From a virus, in the IMG/VR virus record IMGVR_UViG_3300032236_001009, positions 1 through 32,991 of that record: a DNA stretch of 32,991 nt, one strand, 5' to 3'. Below, in pieces: positions 30,085-32,991 of this stretch (positions within the stretch are counted from its first letter, which is position 1; the number at the start of each line of letters is the position of its first letter). The position numbers and the translations under genes are program-made. The notes under the pieces are model-generated. The model had not been told where the DNA came from. It did not search any database and saw only the letters and a program-made list of their open reading frames with translations.

Positions 30085-30297
30085 ATGATCTGGTTTCTTA
30101 GTATAGTTCTTTTGTTTCTGCTATTCGTTTTCACAATCGCTATCCTAAACAATCATCTGAATTGGAAGTGGTTATGTAAAAATGCAGGATGGCATCAAGC
30201 ACCAGAGAAAATGGTATTTGATGGTTGTTCTTGGACAGGAACTTGTCCAAGATGTGGTAAAGATGTAATGCAAGACAGTCAAGGAAATTGGTATTAA
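30085..30297 (+). CDS. TM protein with zinc-knuckle tail
   Basis: The product is 70 aa. An N-terminal span (MIWFLSIVLLFLLFVFTIAI) is followed by CKNAGWH and CSWTGTCPRCGKDVMQDSQGNWY. The Cys/His set could bind one zinc, and CPRCGKDVMQDSQGNWY recurs in other phages. GGAG lies 7 nt upstream. Function is unknown. Confidence 0.65.
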   Translation: MIWFLSIVLLFLLFVFTIAILNNHLNWKWLCKNAGWHQAPEKMVFDGCSWTGTCPRCGKDVMQDSQGNWY

Positions 30298-30308
30298 AGG
30301 ATGAACTT

Positions 30309-30581
30309 ATGATTGATTGTCCTATCTGTGGCGCAGAAGACTCTGTTACCGAACACGCTGACATAAACGACTCTGAATACAGAAGAGGATACTTCAAAGG
30401 TCTTTTAGTTGAGTATTCAACATGCTCTGTGTGTGGTTCTGAGTTTGCTGGTCCTGATCAGATCAACAGAAACGCACAGAGAGCCAGAGAGAGGATGAAT
30501 GAGATAACGATCAAGAGTTTAGAAAGGAACTCTGCATTCAACGAATCTGAAAGAGAAATTGGCTATGAACAAAAAGATTAG
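30309..30581 (+). CDS. YgiT/MqsA-type zinc-finger protein
   Basis: The product is 90 aa. Cys pairs C4-x2-C7 and C39-x2-C42 sit in the spacing of YgiT/MqsA N-terminal zinc fingers, and CSVCGSEFAGPDQINRNAQ matches phage members of that group. In bacteria MqsA is an antitoxin with a C-terminal HTH; here the HTH is missing. No toxin gene is adjacent. AGGA is 7 nt upstream. A regulatory role is possible. Confidence 0.6.
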   Translation: MIDCPICGAEDSVTEHADINDSEYRRGYFKGLLVEYSTCSVCGSEFAGPDQINRNAQRARERMNEITIKSLERNSAFNESEREIGYEQKD

Positions 30582-30822
30582 AGAACTTGCTGAACAATCT
30601 GGATTCTTTCCAGTTCCAGATGAAACTGAAGTGGACTGGGAATATCGCGCAGAGAATGCTAGATATGAAAGGTTTGCTGAATTGATTATCCAAGAATGTA
30701 TTAAAGTAATTGATCCAAACACTTGTGAGCGAGCTTTTGCAAATCAATCAAATGAAGAATTCTGGAAGAATCAGTCAATTTATCTAATTGTAAAACATTT
30801 TGGTATGAAGGAGAATAAATGA
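30565..30822 (+). CDS. MNERIKELA-family small protein, copy 2
   Basis: The product is 85 aa: MNKKIRELAEQSGFFPVPDE, RYERFAELIIQECIKVID, then IYLIVKHFGMKENK. It matches the 29624 gene at both ends with a longer middle. ATG 30565 is chosen since the TTG at 30559 has no support. It overlaps the upstream gene by 17 bp. Function is unknown. Confidence 0.7.
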   Translation: MNKKIRELAEQSGFFPVPDETEVDWEYRAENARYERFAELIIQECIKVIDPNTCERAFANQSNEEFWKNQSIYLIVKHFGMKENK

Positions 30823-31094
30823 AAGTGACCCTTCATATACCCCCGCATGAGTGCGGGTTTTACCTTACCCATAACGAACACAAGGACACCTACGATACTG
30901 TAGAAGACTGCTATGACAAAGAAGACTTTGTGTCTGAGGAAGAATGGGAGAAAGCTATCAAGGAAGACAGCGTATGGACTGCGCAATGGTATCCGAATAC
31001 TCCTGTGGGTTGTCATAGGTTCAGCGCGTCAACATTAGAAGGTTTGATGAATGTATTGAACAGATTAGACAGAGAAGAAGATAATGAAACTTAA
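30819..31094 (+). CDS. conserved phage protein (ECGFYLTHNEHKD family)
   Basis: The product is 91 aa with hallmark ECGFYLTHNEHKDTYDTVED, then VWTAQWYPNTPVGCHRFSAS. I recognise both blocks from other phages as a hypothetical protein. It is acidic and soluble. It overlaps the previous stop (ATGA). Function is unknown. Confidence 0.7.
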   Translation: MKVTLHIPPHECGFYLTHNEHKDTYDTVEDCYDKEDFVSEEEWEKAIKEDSVWTAQWYPNTPVGCHRFSASTLEGLMNVLNRLDREEDNET

Positions 31095-31248
31095 AATGTA
31101 TTTCTTGGTGAAAGGTGATGAAGTTTTATCTGGACCATATTTCACGGTTGATCAAGCAGTATCTGCAAAGTGGAATTTTCATGCTCCCCTTAGACCTATA
31201 TTGAAAGTGATGAGATTGGATGGTGTATTCAATCTTGTTGAGGTATGA
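31084..31248 (+). CDS. 54-aa hypothetical protein
   Basis: The product is MKLKMYFLVKGDEVLSGPYF then TVDQAVSAKWNFHAPLRPIL and VMRLDGVFNLVEV. The strand-helix-strand pattern suggests a small complete domain. It overlaps the previous gene by 11 bp. No family is recognised. Confidence 0.6.
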   Translation: MKLKMYFLVKGDEVLSGPYFTVDQAVSAKWNFHAPLRPILKVMRLDGVFNLVEV

Positions 31249-31250
31249 TG

Positions 31251-31508
31251 ATGAATTTAAACCAAGTATGGAATATACAATATCCATCAGAAGATTATAT
31301 ACCGCAAACATTCTTATTGTGGTATATAGCAAAAAAAGAAGATAAATTATCAATAATGAAATGGGCCGTACTCAGAGAAAACGCCGATGAAACTATTAAC
31401 GAAATAGAATCATTTCATGAGTTTAATAGATGGTGTACTGAACACGATCTTAAAGAAACAATGAAACAACTCAGCGCTTGGGCTCTTCGGGAATATAATA
31501 GGAATTGA
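31251..31508 (+). CDS. 85-aa hypothetical protein
   Basis: Three consecutive ATGs (31245, 31248, 31251) are in frame; the third is best placed, 7 nt after GAGG. The product is Trp-rich and helical: MNLNQVWNIQYPSEDYIPQT, WALREYNRN at the end. No family is recognised. Confidence 0.55.
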   Translation: MNLNQVWNIQYPSEDYIPQTFLLWYIAKKEDKLSIMKWAVLRENADETINEIESFHEFNRWCTEHDLKETMKQLSAWALREYNRN

Positions 31509-31509
31509 T

Positions 31510-31587
31510 ATGAAAATTGAAGATATCATTGTTGATAGTAAATTTGTAGATACGTTTGATCTACTTGATCCGATGACCAAAAGATAA
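31510..31587 (+). CDS. possible 25-aa microprotein
   Basis: The ORF MKIEDIIVDSKFVDTFDLLD-PMTKR has AGGA 6 nt upstream and starts right after the previous stop. It stops 3 nt before the next promoter's -35 box. Too short to confirm, but it is well placed as the last gene of the operon. Confidence 0.4.
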   Translation: MKIEDIIVDSKFVDTFDLLDPMTKR

Positions 31588-31590
31588 TTC

Positions 31591-31619
31591 TTGACTTATT
31601 TTTTGAAATAGTTTAGAAT
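31591..31619 (+). promoter_or_regulatory. promoter for the tRNA-like RNA
   Basis: TTGACT (31591-31596), 17 bp, TAGAAT (31614-31619). An AATAAATA at 31617-31624, a weak late-promoter variant, overlaps it. Predicted starts are near 31626 or 31630. No ORF follows on this strand, only the structured RNA. Confidence 0.7.
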
Positions 31620-31621
31620 AA

Positions 31622-31745
31622 ATAAAACTGAGAGGACATAGCGGGGGTGTATCGCCCCCGGTTTCTACCCGGTCATTAAAAGCGTAATTGGAGTATGTGG
31701 GTTCGATCCCTGCCGCCCCCGCTATGTCCTTTCTCTTATATTTTG
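31622..31745 (+). ncRNA. structured RNA with a tRNA-like T arm on a 16-bp stem
   Basis: GGACATAGCGGGGGTG (31634-31649) pairs with 31714-31729 over 16 bp with one G-U. Directly inside the 3' strand is a T arm, GTGGG-TTCGATC-CCTGC (31697-31713), stacked as in a tRNA, with U8-A9-like TA after the 5' strand. The inner 7 bp look like an acceptor stem. CCGG-TTTCTAC-CCGG (31658-31672) resembles an anticodon arm with UCU, but no D arm fits and the segment before the T arm is too long. No CCA is encoded. Alternatively CGGGGG can pair with the internal CCCCCG (31655-31660). The 3' end is U-rich. It may be a degraded tRNA or a tRNA mimic. Confidence 0.6.
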
Positions 31746-32503
31746 AAAGTTTTACATTCTTCGACATTATTCAAAATAATTAAATTGATCATAGTTGAAA
31801 CTATATCAAGTTTTTCTTTTTGAACTTTTCTACAGTATTCGTTTTTAGGATCAAGATACAAGTCATGATCTGGTAAATAAAAATCTGGAAAATAATTCCT
31901 AGTTTTTCCATCAAGTTCATATTCTATTGGTTCTGGTCTTTCCCAACGTATATCCAATTCATCAAGACGTAACGCTAAGAAATCTTCCCAAGTAGAATCA
32001 AATATAAACGTTCTTCCGTTTTTATCCGTAAATGGATGAGATTTCTTTGAGACTCTTTGGTGTTTTGAGTTTAAAGCTGCAATTCTAATTTTTTCTTTGG
32101 ATTGTTCAGTGTGTTTATCGCTACCGTTTTTTCTTCTTGTTTCAGCTGATTTTTTAGCGGAACCTTTGTATTTTCCTTCTTTATGTGCTTTAGAAATACC
32201 TATCCTGATAGCTGTTATTGATTCTTCGGTCATGGTTTCATTACATTTGATGGAATTATTTTTAGCATTTTCAATATATTCTTCGTGTTTTGGATTTTCT
32301 TTACACCATCTTACGTGATTCGCTTTTTGCGATGCTGTCATATTACTTACGTCAATATCGCAATGAGGACAATTGGTTATTGGAGATGTATTGGAATGTT
32401 TTATTCCTTTTGCGCAGGCTTTAGAACCTATATGATTAGAAAATGCTGATACAGTGAATTCGTTACGACAAGAAGCGCAACATATTTTGTTGTTATTGGC
32501 CAT
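31736..32503 (-). CDS. homing endonuclease: zinc fingers, NUMOD3, PD-(D/E)XK
   Basis: The product is 255 aa from ATG 32503. Two Cys-rich fingers come first (CCASC...C, CPHCDID...C). A NUMOD3-like segment ISKAHKEGKYKGSAKKSAET follows, then the nuclease domain: FDSTWEDFLALRLDELDIRW, NYFPDFYLPDHDLYLDPKNE. PD and DPK match PD-(D/E)XK, close to the Vsr/EDxHD group of phage homing enzymes. The gene is leftward and convergent to the rightward operon, and stops within the U-rich tail of the tRNA-like RNA. A late promoter lies upstream. Confidence 0.8.
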   Translation of the reverse strand: MANNNKICCASCRNEFTVSAFSNHIGSKACAKGIKHSNTSPITNCPHCDIDVSNMTASQKANHVRWCKENPKHEEYIENAKNNSIKCNETMTEESITAIRIGISKAHKEGKYKGSAKKSAETRRKNGSDKHTEQSKEKIRIAALNSKHQRVSKKSHPFTDKNGRTFIFDSTWEDFLALRLDELDIRWERPEPIEYELDGKTRNYFPDFYLPDHDLYLDPKNEYCRKVQKEKLDIVSTMINLIILNNVEECKTFKI

Positions 32504-32515
32504 TTTGATAGTCTC

Positions 32516-32523
32516 TATAAATA
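32516..32523 (+). promoter_or_regulatory. plus-strand late-promoter motif
   Basis: TATAAATA followed by AAATTGTGAGGACA. The downstream sequence matches the leader of the tRNA-like RNA (AAACTGAGAGGACA). Initiation near 32529 would run into a 7-bp hairpin (32538-32560) and on toward the 32676 gene. Confidence 0.4.
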
Positions 32524-32596
32524 AAATTGTGAGGACAGCCGTTAATAGTCTCAACGGTTGATTTATTGGTGGAACAATAAATCTAACTTACAACTT

Positions 32597-32604
32597 TATT
32601 TATA
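32597..32604 (-). promoter_or_regulatory. T4-type late promoter for the homing endonuclease
   Basis: TATAAATA on the minus strand, with a predicted start near 32591, about 88 nt upstream of the endonuclease ATG. The leader 32504-32590 includes the CCGTT/AACGG hairpin and no other ORF. Confidence 0.55.
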
Positions 32605-32611
32605 AAAAAGC

Positions 32612-32640
32612 TTGACTTTACCTTTCGAATAACTTAAAAT
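32612..32640 (+). promoter_or_regulatory. promoter for the operon leaving the window
   Basis: TTGACT (32612-32617), 17 bp, TAAAAT (32635-32640). Predicted start near 32647, 29 nt upstream of the ATG at 32676. Confidence 0.7.
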
Positions 32641-32675
32641 AGTTTCAACGAACGACAATATTTTGAAAACTATTA

Positions 32676-32864
32676 ATGATTAACAAATACGCGATATATT
32701 GGAACGATACCAATGAAGTCTTCAGAGAAGATATTGTATGTAAATATGAGGAATTGAAGTTTCACATACGTATGATTAAACTATTTAATCCTTTATATAC
32801 AGTCGAAGCCGTAGAAGAAATCATCGAACAAAAAATGCGAATTGATATTGACGGTGAAGTATAA
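32676..32864 (+). CDS. 62-aa hypothetical protein
   Basis: The product is MINKYAIYWNDTNEVFREDI then VCKYEELKFHIRMIKLFNPL. A strand followed by a helix is likely. It is first in a new operon, with a weak Shine-Dalgarno. TAATG overlaps the next gene. No family is recognised. Confidence 0.6.
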   Translation: MINKYAIYWNDTNEVFREDIVCKYEELKFHIRMIKLFNPLYTVEAVEEIIEQKMRIDIDGEV

Positions 32865-32991
32865 TGGATTGGTCGGAATTCTACAAAACAAAGATTGAGC
32901 CTCCTGTTGGCGACAAACCGAAAGCGTTTGATCAATTTATACGCGGTATATGGGTTACGCATGAAATATGGAATAAAGTTGAAAAACTTGA
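32864..32991 (+). CDS. partial hypothetical protein, cut by window end
   Basis: The open frame begins MDWSEFYKTKIEPPVGDKPK and continues to the last base (42 codons seen). It overlaps the previous stop by one base. The rest lies outside the window; no family is recognised from this part. Confidence 0.6.
   Translation, partial: MDWSEFYKTKIEPPVGDKPKAFDQFIRGIWVTHEIWNKVEKL

Noticed and set aside
31641-31722. Calling the RNA a normal tRNA-Arg (UCU)
   Set aside because: The UCU loop and T arm fit, but there is no D arm, the variable part is too long and no CCA is encoded.
31561-31767. Minus-strand ORF of 68 aa over the tRNA-like RNA
   Set aside because: It contains the typical reverse translation of a T arm and overlaps the RNA stem and promoter.

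Overview
The window is AT-rich, densely packed viral DNA from a T4-superfamily myovirus of a Gram-negative host. The evidence is a gp5-type baseplate hub OB-fold protein with a separate beta-helical spike, T4-type late promoters (TATAAATA), a DexA-like exonuclease, an Rnl1-like RNA ligase, a CobS/CobT-like AAA+/VWA pair, two free-standing homing endonucleases, two tRNAs and dozens of small overlapping ORFs. Two phage-encoded lipoproteins with lipoboxes point to a Gram-negative host. The host genus cannot be read from the sequence.

Layout. (1) 1-3906, leftward: late structural block of the hub OB-fold protein, a large hub or baseplate-associated protein, a spike with a C-terminal HxH tip, then two tandem DUF6445-like 2OG-Fe(II) oxygenase paralogs. 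A perfect palindrome at 3928-3941 places a late promoter on each strand. The rightward one faces a GIY-YIG homing endonuclease (4031-4852) with four exact 32-residue repeats. (2) 4895-8907, leftward: about a dozen small genes, including a nucleotidyltransferase-fold protein, several one- or two-TM microproteins and a Gly-rich lipoprotein, apparently transcribed from a sigma70-like promoter at 8931-8959. (3) 8972-11725, leftward: DexA-like exonuclease, probably with an AUU start, and a 714-residue metallopeptidase/VWA (CobT-like) protein, each with its own promoter. (4) 11757-11836: divergent promoters. (5) 11895-31587, rightward: a long early/middle-type array divided by promoters of one recurrent type (TTTACT or TTGACT, about 17 bp, TANNAT) and by two identical GGGGC-TTCG-GCCCC terminators. 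It encodes an acireductone-dioxygenase-like cupin, zinc-ribbon proteins, a low-molecular-weight tyrosine phosphatase, an SPFH/band-7 lipoprotein, a HAD phosphatase, an RNA ligase, a calcineurin-like phosphoesterase, a Pnk-like P-loop kinase, a MoxR/CobS-like AAA+ ATPase, tRNA-Tyr, tRNA-Gln and several small paralog families. (6) 31591-32991: a stand-alone, promoter-driven structured RNA with a tRNA-like T arm stacked on a 16-bp stem, a convergent PD-(D/E)XK homing endonuclease, and the start of another rightward operon.

How the genes may work together. The ligase, Pnk-like kinase, HAD phosphatase and tRNAs could form an RNA-repair set, as in T4, but with kinase and phosphatase on separate genes. 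The CobS-like ATPase and CobT-like VWA metallopeptidase are likely partners despite lying about 16 kb apart on opposite strands. The terminator-bounded unit 16.69-18.85 kb pairs a tyrosine phosphatase with membrane proteins and an SPFH lipoprotein, suggesting host-envelope or signalling manipulation. The most unusual element is the tRNA-like RNA at about 31622-31745. All functional calls come from motifs read by eye. No database search was possible.
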